This document shows positions 35,701 through 48,790 of a stretch of DNA of 64,000 nucleotides, one piece after another. Position 1 is the first letter of the stretch, and each line of letters begins with the position of its first letter. Origin of the DNA: Rhynchosporium graminicola (taxonomy: Eukaryota; Ascomycota; Leotiomycetes; Helotiales; Ploettnerulaceae). The stretch covers positions 248,001 to 312,000 of the forward strand of contig FJUW01000040.1 of assembly GCA_900074885.1 (NCBI GenBank), given 5' to 3'. The translations under genes were made by a program, and so were the position numbers. Below the pieces are notes generated by a model, which had not been told where the DNA came from, made no database searches, and was given only the letters and a program-made list of their open reading frames with translations.

Positions 35701-38395
35701 TCGGTACTCGAGTGACTTTTGATCGATGATGGCCTCGTTGACCTGTGTTTGGCGTTCGTTTCCACGTTCCATTTCCATCTGTCAGTCTGTGTCAGAATGA
35801 ATCCTAGCTTGGTACTAAGCGATCAATTGCTTGTGGCTTCCCTGGGAAGAAATCGATGATAAAGTATCCGACTAGAAATTATATGTCGGAGTAGCTTTGT
35901 CAATTGAAGCACATCTACGATGTCTGGTTCCTGTGGTCTTTGGGCCAATCTTGAGACCAGGGTCGAATATGTTTTCATTCATCATCGCAACACTCAGCGA
36001 AGTCAAGCATCGATGTTGCACTGATCTCCAGCAGGATCCAAGGTATTTTCTAGGCGTGAAAGCCCATCGTGTATTATGGACTTGGCTTCCTGCATCGATG
36101 TATGATGAAAGAAGAACATTCTTCCGGCATCTAACCAGTCCTTCCTGGGCTCCGAATATCTTGGGGCACGCTGTAGCAGCACCTAGTCCTTGTTTACAAA
36201 GCTGCTCAAGTCCCTTCTTGATATCCACTGTAGTTCTAAATCACGTAAGCACACACTCGTCTAGTCAATAGTGGATGAAGGATATACGTAGCCACGACGC
36301 AAATCTTCCTGCATTTCTTCTCGGCATGAGCTGATGAGACCAGTAGCTCCGGCATACTCATAGCTAGGGCAATGGCAAGAACTTTCAAAAAGTTGCCATG
36401 GTATGGAATCCTGGTGCTGATGAAATTAAGTCCAAGGGATGTGATGGAGTCTTGGGTACGACTGAGTCTAGTCGAGGCAGTAACGAGGTTGTTGACAGAA
36501 GGAGAGGCTATCCTCCTCAAACGCGCCTCTGTCCCAATATCGTGTCATCGCCTCCATGGTTGATGAATTCCGAAAATACAAACCCAGGCCTTTCTCAGCG
36601 TCCTTTTGCTCCTACTAACCGATATGAAGACCAGCCGGAGTTCTGAGAATCGTGGTTCTGCAGTATCGCGTAGTGCCAAGCTGGCAAGCGAAATGCTTAT
36701 GTACAGCGGTCGCGTCAATAGTCACAACCACATTCCTTTGCTCTCCTCTCCACCAGAAATTGGGGGACATAGGTTGTTTATATCGCTCAGCGTTTTGAGT
36801 AGTGGCGGCGCCAAAGCTTTAGAGTTAGCCTCAATCGCAACCGTGGGCTAGGCCTTGAGCATGTGATCGAGTCTTCCGAGATCTAGGCCCATATGGGTGG
36901 GCGGCCTTCAGAAGTTCTAGAAGGTTTAGTTTGAGCCCCACTAAAACCCAATGTTTCACAACGTTTTTTCCCAACTCGAATATTGTCGTACTTTCTATTG
37001 AATTTAGCTATTATCCAATATGAGAAACATGGGCGAGGACATTTCATACCTGCTGGTGCTCATGGGAAACTTGGATTACTCGAGTTGGTCCTGAACCGCT
37101 TTCAGATCGTCCAGTGACGGCGACAGCATATTATCATATCTGCGCGCGCCGTAGTTGTTATTTACTTCACGATTTCAGAAGAGAAGGTCTAGAATTGGGC
37201 AGTGTTTGTCTGTTTGTTCTCCGTGTTCTTCTTGCTATTCCACCCTCCTGCTTATATTTCACACAATCCACTTCTTCTTGCCGTGTGGTCGGGATTTTTA
37301 GCTGAGAAACTAAGCCATTCAAGCCAGAGAAGCCATCTCCGCTCGAATCGAACCACTTTCTATCTTAGAAGTTTACCAGTCAATAAGAATCAGCCAATCT
37401 TATCAGTTCATATACGTTAGCTTCTCTTTTTATGTGTGTAACTTTTTTGCTTCTTCCGAAAATCGCGTGGTGTACGCGTGGGAAAACGGCGTGGTGTCCG
37501 TCTCAGCTGTACAAGAAAAGAAAAATCGCGGGTACCATGCATGTCTATTGCATGCATGGCATCGTTCTGGTGACAGTTCCGGGGGATTGTGGGCAATAGT
37601 AATGTGGAAGTGTAGGCAGGTGGCGATGCATGTCGTGCATTTGGACCTGTGGTCTAAAACTTGCGTCCACTTCTGTTGCATGGGATTGGAATCTCCCGTA
37701 AAAATCCCGCAGACGCGTCAGTGGTGGGTATCAGACTATAGGAAGAAATTCTGTGGGTTATGGGCCTATGGCCAAGCCAATCGTGAGAATGCTGCATGGC
37801 GTATGGCTTGGTTCTAGCATTCGATTCCCATCCAATACATCGAGCTAGATCTAAGATGTCTAGACGACTTGACCGAAAAAGAGCATTGTATTGAGAAGCT
37901 ATTTTCTGTTTCGCTTGCGTTGAAGACTAGTGCTTCTTCTAGTTCTCTTTGCGGGCTTTGCTGCAGGTCATCGCTCTGCTTCATCCGAGGATGTGCAGGC
38001 GTCTGTCTTTCAGCTTGCCACTACCTTTTGGGATCTGTGTCGAACTGAACGGATCAATGCTGATAAAGAAACAAGGATAGCTGGTGTCGTGTCAGATGAA
38101 GCGAGTCCTAACTTTGAGTATGAACTGTCTTGAGCAGAATTATACAGGCAGCATTCGTCATCAAATCCGTTGTGCATGAAACCGCTACCCGAAATCGAAT
38201 GAAGAAGTTGTACTTTGAAACTCAACGCTTTCTCTCTATGTATTTTGATGTCCATTCTGGTGCGGGTTCCATCCTCGTTCCAGCTAAACTGAGTAGAGCC
38301 ATGTAGTGTGCCTTAATTAGACACAAAAGTGCCTCCGGACGTCTTTAACGCTCTAAACTGCAAAAACAAATTTACCTCTCTCCGAAATCTAATAA
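32770..38395. other. gene-poor, probably decayed region
   Basis: About 5.6 kb without a gene I can support. Many 60-160 codon frames on both strands overlap in conflicting ways. A few short segments look coding before hitting stops, for example a minus-strand stretch near 34850-34990 reading DIIGWFGFDIESDYPDYDTL, and a minus-strand stretch near 36236-36520. I read this as relics of accessory genes; no family can be named. Confidence 0.4.
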
Positions 38396-40361
38396 TCAGG
38401 CCCACCAATGCATCAGGTTCCACCTCTCCAGCATCTTCTTCTCCGCTTCAGCTTCAGCCTTCGCCTGATCCTCTTCCAATTTATCCTCCGTAGCCTTCTT
38501 GCTCTTCTCTACTTTCGTCTTCTCTACCCAAGCCGTCGCATTCTCGACCGCTCCCTCAGGATCTCTCTTATATTTCAGAAGGTAACCTATGCATTGTCAT
38601 TCCCGAGTTAGTGTACTTCTTTGAGTAATGTTTGGGGGTATGTTGGGATTTAGTATGTCGCGGGAGTAACAAGTGTCTCAACTCTAGTAATTCGCTGAAG
38701 GGAAAACAATACTCGAGACACTCACCCTGAATCTCAGCCGGGGAAAAGTCTAGAGTAGGAATGAGTGCAGCAAACTCGTCACCCAGCTTCTTTATTTTCT
38801 CCACTTCAATCTTTTCCAGCACCAGAGCCGCAGCAGCTTCAGCAGCTTTCTCCCCAGCGAGTAGCTTGGCGACAGCAGGTGCAGGTATCGGCTCCGATTT
38901 GGGTTGGCATCGAACAGGGGCTTTGTCGGCTTCGAGGGTTGTGAAGATGGAGCGGAAGATCGTAGTCATCATCTGCGTGTTGGCGAGAGAGAATTCGATG
39001 CTCATGTCCACCCGGCCTGGACGGATGAGGGCTTCGTCAAGTTTTTCTTTGTGATTCGTCGTCATGATGAGAACTCTGCCTTCCTGCGAAGCTACTCCAT
39101 CAAGGATGTTGAGGAGTCCGGAAAGAGAGATTCTACTAGTGTTCGGAGCTGGGGGAGCGACTGCTGTAGAACCCGGGATTCTAGGGATAATAGGTTCGGC
39201 ATACTGACTCTTGTCTTCTCGAGAATGTGTCAGACCGGCCGTATCAATATCCTCTAGAAGGACGACACACTGCTTTGGTAGCTCCGCGAAGAGTTCACCG
39301 AGAGTTTCTTCGCTCATCGCTTGGGCATTCAGGCTCACGATATAGATCGCAAGCTTAAAATAGCCAGCAATAGCGAAGGAGAGAGAGCTTTTCCCAGTGC
39401 CTGGCGGACCGTATAGGAGGTAACCGCGTCGGTAGGGTATACCCCGATTAGCATACCAGCGTTGATTGTTTGGCCGAAGGTAGTCACGCATATCCCGAAG
39501 AAGCGAGCTCTTGACCTGTTCGTCTAAGACGACGGTCGAGAACGGCCTAGAAATTCGGGATAGGCATCTTGTCCAGGCTGGCTCGGCTTTTCCAGGCTTA
39601 AGCCCACCTCGATAGATAATGGTTTGATTGATATCGTTCTTCGCGAACTCCTGTCGACATTCCTCGAGCAACTCCTTGATGATATTAGGGTTCCTTCCAT
39701 ATGAGGAAACCCGGATCTCCTCCGTTTCACTTGTAGTTCCCCAAGAGGTCGACTTGGTGGTCTCTGTCCGGCGAAAGACAAGAAGTCGACCTTTATACCA
39801 GAAGTAATGAGAGCCAAATGTCGGAGTGTAATGGATTTTCTTTTCCTTGGCCTTCGTCACAGGCAAACTTGCGTTATCGTCTTCGTCGAACTGTACACCA
39901 TCTTCGCCGTCCTCTTCGTCGTCCTCTTCGTCGTCCTCTTCGTCGTCCATGTCAAACGATCTCCATATGTTCCACATCCGACTGTTGAGATCCATGTTGG
40001 CGATGAATAGACGAGACTGCTTCGAGAATTGCTGTTGGGCAATCCATCGCATAAGCATATTGTACAGCTCATCGTCAGCTCTGATGTCGGCAGTGGACAT
40101 GAAGTACTGGGAAGCGAGGCCGCGTACCCATTGACTAATGTACCGAAGACAGTAAATAACAACTCCAAGCGCAACAATGACTGGAAAGTAGCTACTGATG
40201 TCAATGTCTAGGAATTTTGAAATTGCTGAAGTGTATAGCGAGAATCCCGGGAAAATGTAATCTAGGAGAACCGTCTGGGGGTTGAGTTGCATTTCATCGT
40301 GAAGCTCGGTCGCTTTTTGGCCCAGGATAGGCGATAACTGGGGTTTAGACATTTGATTCAT
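38396..40361 (-). CDS. BCS1-like AAA ATPase
   Basis: AAA protein of the BCS1 family; the founding member is a mitochondrial inner-membrane chaperone that inserts the Rieske protein into complex III, and fungi carry several paralogues of unknown role. Exons 38726-40361 and 38396-38586 (intron 38587-38725, 139 bp) encode 608 residues. A transmembrane helix (YFPVIVALGVVIYCLRYI) precedes the BCS1 N-terminal domain, which is broken by an acidic run (DDEEDDEEDDEEDGEDG). The AAA module has Walker A GPPGTGKSS, Walker B VVLLEDIDTAG and the arginine region EALIRPGRVDMSIEF. An Ala/Glu-rich segment and a charged coiled coil (KKATEDKLEEDQAKAEAEAE) end the protein. The acidic insert and helical tail mark it as a paralogue rather than BCS1 itself. 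Start chosen at the first ATG of the frame. Confidence 0.9.
39911..39950. repeat. GTCCTCTTC repeat coding acidic run
   Basis: Tandem 12-bp-like units within the BCS1-like gene that encode the Asp/Glu run on the minus strand. The repeat is likely length-variable between strains. Confidence 0.8.
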
Positions 40362-42289
40362 GGTTCCACTGAATTGGAGTTGGGTGCTATGAGAATGAGG
40401 CAACAAGAAGGTGGAACAGAGGCAAAGAGGCAGATTTACTGCAAGGTTGGATATCTGCGACGTTATTGGTGTGAAAGAAAAGTCTGGTATACAGCAATAA
40501 AGAACAAATTGATAATGCGATTTCTGACTATCAATAGAAGAGATTGCAGGTGGAAGAGAATGATGTACAATGTCTTGGATGGGAAAGTCTTGGAGGACGA
40601 ATAAGTAGATATGTAGGCTGGTTCGGTGACTACAATGCAGGTACAGGAGGACTGCGTATTTCTGTCTAGTAGCTCAGCCCGCCTGACTCACCAGGCAAAC
40701 TCATTACGGTCTCCAGAACGAGGAGGGAAGATATTTCAGCTACACATGGTACCACATGCTGAAGATGCGACAGTTTGCCTCTTGATAGAGGTGCACCACT
40801 CATTGCCTGCTTTGCTTGCCGTCTGAAAACAGCATTGAACGTTACAAAAAGGCTACGAGGCTGTGGCAGCATCACCGAGTATAGAGCAGTTGAGTGGTAC
40901 TACCATACGTCAGCAATTTTTAACGAGTCAAAATAAAGTGTGCAGAGTTGTTGCGCCTGTATCAGTGATTGCACCAATTCCGGACAACAGAGAGGGCTGT
41001 GCTGCAATGTAGGATAGGAGGCTTTGAGAACTCATTCGCCACGCCGTCCAGTGACGATTCTCCGCATGAAGTCATGCAGCACAGGTCTATGATCCATTCA
41101 GCTGTATGTATGTATGAATGAATGAGCGAGGTATTGTGCAATGAAACCGCACAATGGGTTTGCTACTTATGGCGGGGCAGTAGATACAATAGATGCAAAA
41201 GGTAAGGTACAGTACAGCATCTAGGTACAGTACGCCGTGTGCAACTTGTAGTACAGACGGATGTGGTGGGCTCGTTTGAACCTGGTGCGGTCTGATATTC
41301 TACATCATGTATCATTGCTCGTTCTCCATATAATGAGTAGCAATTCCTTGTCCCTCACCGAGTCAGGCGCAAACGTAAGACGCGGGTAGTTAGTATTGGT
41401 TGTCGGGACTGCATAGTTGGCTTGTTTTGGCTCGATTGGTGAGCGCGAGCGGTAGAACCTGACTTCTGGGGCAAACAGGGGCCTTTTCAACGGGATGTTG
41501 GTACGCCATGCCATGCCATGCGGACCGTTTCTGTACACATGTAGGTACTCCTATTAGAAAAAGGCGTATCTGAACAGGCGCACTATCAAGTAAGCAAGAT
41601 GTATTGTGAGATGGAAGAAACCCCATGAGACGAGCTAGGTATACCTAGTTACACACCTCACCTATAAACAACTCAATAGCCGGGCTGTCATATGTATATA
41701 CGCGTTACGGTACATGAACGCTGCGTATTTTTGAGAGCGAGGGGGGGGCTGCTCAATGAACTCATTGAAAGATTCCCTTGGTGATACGATCTTCCGTAAT
41801 CAATTACCATATAGCGAATATACATGTTGTTGTAGTTTCTCGGAATTTGATGTGTAGGTACTTCGAAAATTGTTCCACAAAGATTGTTGGATGAATTCGT
41901 GACTTTGAAGGCCCAGAGAGCCTACAAGTCTCTATTTTTGAGCTTCACTCGGGAGAAACGGTTCAGTTTTGTCGATTATTTTCTGAGAAACACGGAGACT
42001 ATCACAAAGACAATAAAGATTACAGATTGTTGCCAAGTTAAACCTCCGTAGTTGAAAGTCTGTACATCGCTCGATGTGCCCCAATCAGAGAGGGTCAATT
42101 CTCAGATTGGGTGGCTAGACTCGAGTTGCTCGCCGAACTTTATGTTACACCACGGATATCCAATAGTCATCAACAACATTTAAAAAACGGTCTTTTCTGC
42201 TTGATACTTTAAACAGGAGTCCAAGATTCTGGTAGTTTTCATGCATTTAATCCTCAACAATCAAGAGAAGTCCTCGAAAACAGCCAGCC
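40362..42289. other. intergenic region, no gene seen
   Basis: Divergent promoter space between the BCS1-like gene (minus) and the PhyH-type gene (plus). It carries short TGTA/TGAA repeats near 41102-41125 and a CCATG repeat near 41508-41522. No coding segment is supported. Confidence 0.5.
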
Positions 42290-43494
42290 ATGATTTCCGA
42301 CCATGGAATTGACGAAGCTCGTCTCATCCATCCCACCTTTGCTGAGTTGAAAGCTTCTTCATACGACAGTCCCAACATCGAAGCAGCACTTGAAGGCCTC
42401 CATCAAGATGGGTTCGTGGTTCTGAAGTCCGTCGTGGATGTGACTCACGTAGATCACTTGAATGTGCAGATGAGCAAGGAAGCAGATGATCTGCTTAACA
42501 ATAACCTCAAGCCGTTTAATCAAGGAATCAGGTGCAAGTTTACGACTTCCGAGATGGACTTCAACTGACAGAGAACCAGCCAACATTCTACAAGCACCTC
42601 CACTGAAAGACTCCGACTACTTGCACAATGACATCTTCTTCAACCCTTTCGTGATTCAGGTCGTGAATGCGTGAGTAGTGGTCCAGTTCTCCAATCGGAA
42701 ATGCCAAGATACTAAGTACTTCTCGACTCAGATACCTGGGTACCAAGCCAATCTGGAATTTCTTGACCGGAAACAACGCACTTCCAAAAACGAATGGGCT
42801 TCGACAGCCAGTACACAAAGATATAACATTCTTCCATCCTCAAGTACGCACATGACCTCCCTTTTTAGCCAAGACTTATCATAATACCCTTCAGTGTCCA
42901 TTCTTCCTGATTGCAAATGTGCCTCTTTGTCCTTTCGATGTAACAACTGGATCCACTGAGTTTTGGCTTGGATCTCACGCATCAACAACCGGAAAGGATC
43001 AAGAGATTGCTACTGCAGAGACGAAACTTGCAAATGCCACTCTGAGAGAAGGCGAGCCGTCCATCTTCGTCCTTCCGGAGCTCATCGAAAAGAGACGCCA
43101 GACGCGACCACCCATTCAACCGGTTTGCGAGAGAGGTGACATCATGCTGAGAGATGTTAGAACCTGGCACGCGGGGATGCCAAATGAGAGTGAGAATTAC
43201 AGAATAATGCTTGCTTTGGGATATCAGGTGGGTTCTTCTTCAACTAGGTTTTAACACCTATCTATTTCTCCTATCTACATGGCCTTATACCTCGAGTTGA
43301 TTGGGAACTGATCAAGAGTGCAGGCTCAATGGTACGAAAATCACACTTTGCGTGTCAAGCTTCCATTGAGCCAAGGGAACTTCTTCATGAAGCACGGAGG
43401 TCAACCTGTCGAAGTTCGAGCAGATCTCTTGCCAGACGACAGCGACTTCGTGAAACTGAACGATGATTTTTCGTTCCGACGCTCTATCGATTGA
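42290..43494 (+). CDS. phytanoyl-CoA dioxygenase (PhyH) family protein
   Basis: Non-heme Fe(II)/2-oxoglutarate oxygenase; in fungi this family is common in secondary metabolism, substrate unknown. Five exons (42290-42531, 42572-42670, 42732-42843, 42895-43227, 43324-43494) give 318 residues. The iron ligands are visible: HxD as HKD in RQPVHKDITFFHP and the distal His in RTWHAGMPN; LHQDGFVVLKSVV near the start is the usual N-terminal motif. An Arg for 2-oxoglutarate is likely in SENYRIML. All introns are GT-AG; the first is only 40 bp, the shortest in the window, and its use is inferred from frame continuity. A SAM-like or P450 partner is not found nearby, so cluster membership is unsupported. 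Confidence 0.88.
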
Positions 43495-45245
43495 GATTAT
43501 GTTTTGAAGGCTCAGTGTCCGTCCTGCGGGATATGTGCTCAGACCTCGAAGGCGTGCATCTCTGACAGCAAGCCACAAACCATATATCAAGTTTCCGCAC
43601 ATATTGTTTCATGGGTGATACTTTTGTTGCACATCGCTGTCATATCCACATTTGACAATATCTGGTAGTAAGGTTCTTCTCCCCTAGGCTAAAGCTGTGC
43701 CGCTGGGTATAAGTCTTTCAATTCTTCATCGTCGTCTCCATAATCCACGGAAATGTGAGAGAATTCCGTAAGTCAAAATCTACCGGTAGATCTCAGTGAT
43801 GCAAGACTTTATTCACCTGGAAAGGCTTGCCAAGGAGATTCTCACCAGCATGGGGTTAGTCAGGTGATCTATGCGAAGAGAGAGTTCTTCAGGTTTATCT
43901 AAACAAAAATGTAATCCTGTCTGGCAAATATTGGTGAATTTGGAGATTTATGTGCAGGCATTTTCAGTTCTTCTTTTCTTCCCATCGACCTGCTTGCAGC
44001 CCACGAAGTGAATCTATGGTCCACGTGACCTCGATGGTCTTAGCGGAGGGGCAGAAATTGAAGCGACCTTGTAGTCAGAGCAGTCAGATGAACAGATTAC
44101 AGATTATCAGCTCACGCGTGTAATTCTCGGCTCAATGAAACGAAGATGTATTGTGCAAGCTCGAAGATATCATCGACCAGCAGAATAACTTCGTGAAGCG
44201 AGTCCTTCGCATGGGTATCTTGCATCCTCCGTGAGTACCCCGACGTCGTGTGACTGACTACGAGCTAAATATGACCTTTCAGATTGCTAGCCAAAGGACT
44301 CCACATCAGGCTTCCAATGAATCGGATAATTGGCTTATATTATACCAAGTGTACTGCCGTCTCTCATGTACCAATCAGATCTGTGACATCGTCAGGTTTA
44401 CTAGTTGCAACATTGAAGATCAAAACCTGGTAGTTGGTCGTTAGTGAAGGTTGCGGCGAGGCTTCTCAGAGGACTAGTGCAGATGATATATTCAATAACA
44501 CAAGGCCTCATGTGTATCTCATGTCCCTGACTTTCAGAACTGATCATAAGCCGTGAGTATGGACAGGCCTTAATTCCTAGGTAATCTGGGCTACCTGCAT
44601 GTCTCCTTCACGTTCTAAAGCAAATGTTGAAAAATCATGTCCTATTTGAGACCTGATGATATCCAGATCTTCCTGCACGTAGCGGGAAAAGTGATCTGGC
44701 GCCTCTATTTCCACCTGAGTCTTAGAGATAATGAGCATGATGATAAAAGCGTGCCCGAATGTCTGAAGCGCTGGAGCGAGAAATTGCATCGGTCAGAAGT
44801 AAGTAGTCGTTATTACTATACTTATTAATATGCTGATCTGGTGACTAGCTTTCACTGGCTCACGTCAAACTTGTGCTTGCAAGGCTCATTTAGAGGTAAG
44901 CTTTGGAATTTTTGATGTCGTGATTGACGTGTACTGACATGAATCCACAGATTCGATATCGAAATTTGTAAGGACAGTGAGAATTAAATGAATGTGGGTG
45001 GCTCCGTGATTCTCTACCATAAAAAACTACCATAAAAATCCTCTCATGGTCAAGCTGAAAACCGTCCGAGAAGATGAAGATTGAATATGACAGAGCAGTT
45101 CTACTGCTAGACTACATATTGAGGGCCCAGGAAATTTTCTACTTATGGTAGAATTAATACAAATTATGATAAAACAGCAATGGTATCGTAAAGGGAAAAG
45201 GCTTCGCTGCAAATAAAGATGAACTGACAAGATTCTGACGACGCT
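43495..45245. other. intergenic region with one possible relic
   Basis: Apart from the possible spliced frame at 44141-44433, no coding signal is clear between the dioxygenase and the cutinase 3' end. Confidence 0.4.
44141..44433 (+). CDS. possible spliced relic of unknown function
   Basis: Open frame KLEDIIDQQNNFVKRVLRMG up to 44230, then a canonical GTGAGT donor, a CTGAC/GCTAAAT region and TTTCAG acceptor (intron 44231-44282), and a further 50 open codons in matching phase (LLAKGLHIRLPMNRIIGLYY). The match of phase and splice signals is better than chance frames give, but no start or family could be found. Confidence 0.25.
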
Positions 45246-46144
45246 CTACTTTCCAGCAGCACCCACAGCAAACGCAGCAGCATCGGGTGTATCTCGACCA
45301 TATGTAACTGTGGCAAGACTCGAGTCAGTATTGCTTTAACCAGGAAAGTATCAAGAGTCAGAAGATAAGAGAAGAGTAAAAACTTTTACTCGGGAGAAAA
45401 ACACAGGCCTTGACCATCTTCGGACACACTCGATAGGGAAGAAAGAACTTACGATGAGGCGCCAAGATAGTCGAGGTTCCGGCACAGATCAGGTCTCCAG
45501 TGTGACAGATAACCTTTGTTTTTGCTTTTGAAACTCCTGCAACTGGCTTCCCGTTCATTGGATCTCCAAAGAGGACCGCTGTGGAAGTGGTTAGTATGAG
45601 AGCATGCTGTGGAGGTTTCAAAAGAGGTAGAGGCATACCTGAGGACATCTTAGCCGCGACACCAGGAGGCATCAAAGCTGCTGCGTTGTGAACAAGCTGC
45701 GATCCTTGCGAGTAACCACCCATCGAAACCGAAGAATCGGGACAATTGGCCATGGTTTGCATAACCATGGCAGCCATCATTGCGCTCCCCTTTTTGTCTC
45801 CACCCGCCAAAAAGCCCGGAACACTATGACATAGTCAGCTTCTATCTCCTTCGAATAGAGTGGTGCTTGACTTACTCTGCCGGATAGGGAACTCCTAGCA
45901 TAGCAACATTTCCAGCGCCGGCTACTTTTTCCATGGCCGCCATATATGGTGGACCTACAATAGTTCCCAGAGTTCCTGTTTCGGTTGTACCCCGAGCGAA
46001 GACAACCATCATAGGCTTGCAGCCAGCAGCGGCTGCACCACCAGCGCCTGCACCCGCAGCCGCGGATTTGGGTTTACCGCCTCTTTGCGGCAAAGCCAGT
46101 GCGAAGGGAAGTGCAAGAAGGACGAGACAGGCTGGAGACCACAT
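45246..46144 (-). CDS. secreted cutinase-family esterase
   Basis: Alpha/beta hydrolase cleaving cutin or other esters outside the cell. Four exons (45876-46144, 45639-45823, 45453-45578, 45246-45307) encode 213 residues, normal for the family. A signal peptide (MWSPACLVLLALPFALALPQ) leads into an Ala/Gly-rich linker and the catalytic domain: FARGTTETGTLG, the nucleophile Ser in GGYSQGSQLVH, Asp in CHTGDLICAG and His in LAPHLTYGRD. The Cys pairs of cutinases are present (CKPMM, NCPDSS, VICHTGDLIC). Introns are GT-AG (45824-45875, 45579-45638, 45308-45452). All catalytic residues are in place. Plant-cell-wall or saprotrophic use is inferred from the family only. Confidence 0.93.
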
Positions 46145-46162
46145 TATGACGGAAGACTTTAG

Positions 46163-46220
46163 GCCTGCTAAAGGAAGAAAAGATAGGCCTGCCAGAGGAG
46201 GAAGAGATAGGCCTGCTATC
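46163..46220. repeat. three degenerate copies of an AGGCCTGC-type unit
   Basis: Three spaced copies of a motif like ataggcctgc with purine-rich spacers, just upstream of the cutinase start on the cutinase promoter side. Could be a promoter element or chance. Confidence 0.5.
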
Positions 46221-47127
46221 GGAAGAAGAAAAGGTATACGACGACCGATAGATAATTAGATGTAAATAGGGTCAAGTTAATATGAGCAGCTGGGGGAGCG
46301 ATGATGATGTTATATGTATTCCCATAATAATCCCAACGCTCCTTTGAAGGTTTGCTAGCCGAACCTACCAGGTACAGAATAGTATTTTCGAGGTTGTTTC
46401 AACAGAAAAACAAAACACCTTGAACAGTTGCGATTGGCTCCTAGACTGCCGAGTTTCATACGATTGGAGGATGCAGCATGGCTGAGCCCAATTTGAGAAG
46501 CTCGTCTGATATTTCGAAACGACTTGGATGAAGCAAGCCATTAACCACATTCGACGATTTTCGAGTTTCGGAGATCTGCCAAGCCAACGAAGATGGAAGA
46601 AGAAGAAACGTCCGAAGTGCTTGAGGTCACGGGGTACCGGTACCGGTTTGGTTGTGTGCCTCCGTCTCGCATGCGTCTCAACACGCCGAATGAAAAAGCA
46701 CCGCTTCAAATAGCTCGTATGGGTAGTTTTTGACATCTTCCTGACACCAGACACACTTTTGGGTTCCATGTCCATCATGTCCAGAAGCAGTAATCAACGC
46801 TTGTCGCACCACCAGCATCACCTACTCCGTATGCATCACCACTTACGTACCTTGGGATGAAAACCGCTTTTCCCAAGGTGTCACATAGCACACGGACGGC
46901 CCGCCCTCGATGGCTCGGGCAGATCATAGAGAGATGCCGTTCGTCCCAGCACACTACACTTACACTTATACTGTATCGAGTAGTCTGATAGTCTTATTCT
47001 ACCTACAGTACGGGTGCGGTTTCTATCTATCTATGGTGAAGGCATCGACCACCACCCGGGGAATTAGAGGTTGAAGAACACAAGCAAAGGACAACAAGGT
47101 CAATTGTCCGTTGAAGATGCTACTTAC

Positions 47128-47159
47128 AGGACAGAACAGGACAGGACAGGACAGGACAG
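47128..47159. repeat. GGACA pentanucleotide repeat
   Basis: Imperfect run of about six GGACA units in an intergenic region. Confidence 0.85.
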
Positions 47160-48790
47160 TATGTATCGCATAGTGCACTACGGAAATACGAGACGGCGAT
47201 GGCGGGGACGGAAGATGACCTGGGAAGCTGCCGGGTCGCTTACTTATAGGATACAATATATCACAACTTTACATTTACTCAGGCTTAGCCAGCCCAGAGG
47301 TTATTTGGTCACGTGCATGAAGCAGCACTCTCTTACCTTATCTACAAAGGCAGGAAACACATTACAAGAACTTTCTTGGATGCTTCTTGCATGATTCTTG
47401 GATGGATAATACCACTTAGGTTGCGAAGCGATGCAGCTTGGTATTCGCGACTTCGACCTCGGCAGTCGAGCCAGCATCTTTGATGACAGAGCTTTTGCCT
47501 CGCTGACACGTGCAACCACCTGCACGTTTTATACTATCTAGCCTGATCATCTGATCATGAGTTGGCCTCGCGTTCTTCTCCCTCGCCGTGTATCCCTTCC
47601 ACAGACTGTTGGCCGAAAACAGCACCGTCTTCCCTTTTCTGTTTGAGTACCGGCAGGTATCTTCCCTCCTCGTTTCTTCGTCCTGTCGTCCGGTTCCGAT
47701 CTAACTGATCCTGCTATCGAGGAGCATGTCGGTGCTGTTCAGTGTTGCATCAATCAGCCATGTTTCTAGGGCTCACAGTGGAAGTACGAAGCCGAGCCAG
47801 CTTGCTGTTTCGTGAGTGTTGTTCGTTGGATCTTTCCTTCTCTTCTCTCCTCTACCTATGGCGTGGTAGTGCCGGGGCCTGTGTCTTCACACTGCATCAC
47901 GTTTGTACCACTTTTTTGCTGTGTTATTAGACTGCTTCCGCGTTCTCTGCCATACTCGTCGTTCCGAAGCCGTTACATTTCGAGTCATGGAATCTAGGAA
48001 ATGGCTAGATACAGACATCATAGCCCTTGTACTGTAGCTGGCTGGTCGAAACGACTTATTACATGCTTGCATTGCATGAATGCAGCGCAGCCGAGGACGT
48101 ACTGGAACACGTAAATGCTGTCCGCCAAGTGCTGTTCGCCTCGTTCCGTCGCCTCGTTTGCTGGCTGGCTGTAAGTTATTCGGAAACATATGAACGTTCA
48201 GCTTTCACCCCCTCCCTCTTATCCCCACGATGTCTTCAGTTGCTCAAGCCAACCTCGAGCTCGGCCGCTGTATAATACGCAAGTGCAAAACTGCCTCACT
48301 CGGTCAGGTATCGAGACCAGCTGGTCAGCTGATGTGAACCAGTTATGGGGCTGTGACTGAGCCCCTCTACAGCCTATAGAGCGTTCCGAAAGGCAGTTTC
48401 GTGCAACCGAGGCAAGACGAATCTTTGGTCGGTGCTTATACACGTTGGTGCTGCAGAATATTCTGAGCGAATGGTAGGAAGACCTTCATGCAGCCCTCAA
48501 CTCGGTCGAGTAAAAGTGGTTAGGCAGACCCTTGATTTGAGGCTCAAATGTTTTCTGCCTGTGTAGCTGAGCCAGAATAGGAGGGTGACTGATGAGTAGC
48601 AAGGCTGTGGCCTACATTTTCAAACTCCCAATCTATACTCCTGCCGTCCGTTTTCATTTGTTGTCAAAGCATTCAAGCAGACATCGGTCGTGTTTATGTG
48701 TTCTTAAAGTGTTCAAGCAAACTTCATTCCCGTTATACGTCAACGATATGTCAACGCGCTTGAGTTTCTGTTAAATCTCAGCAAGCAAGT

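Larger units (their letters stand above)
46145..48790. other. intergenic region, no gene seen
   Basis: About 2.6 kb without a supported gene. It holds a GGACA run (47128-47159) and a near-repeat of an AGGCCTGC-containing unit at about 46163-46220. Small frames show no family features. Confidence 0.45.

Noticed and set aside
39857..40204. 115-codon frame inside the BCS1-like gene
   Set aside because: Same strand but shifted frame of the acidic-repeat coding region; repeats keep several frames open.
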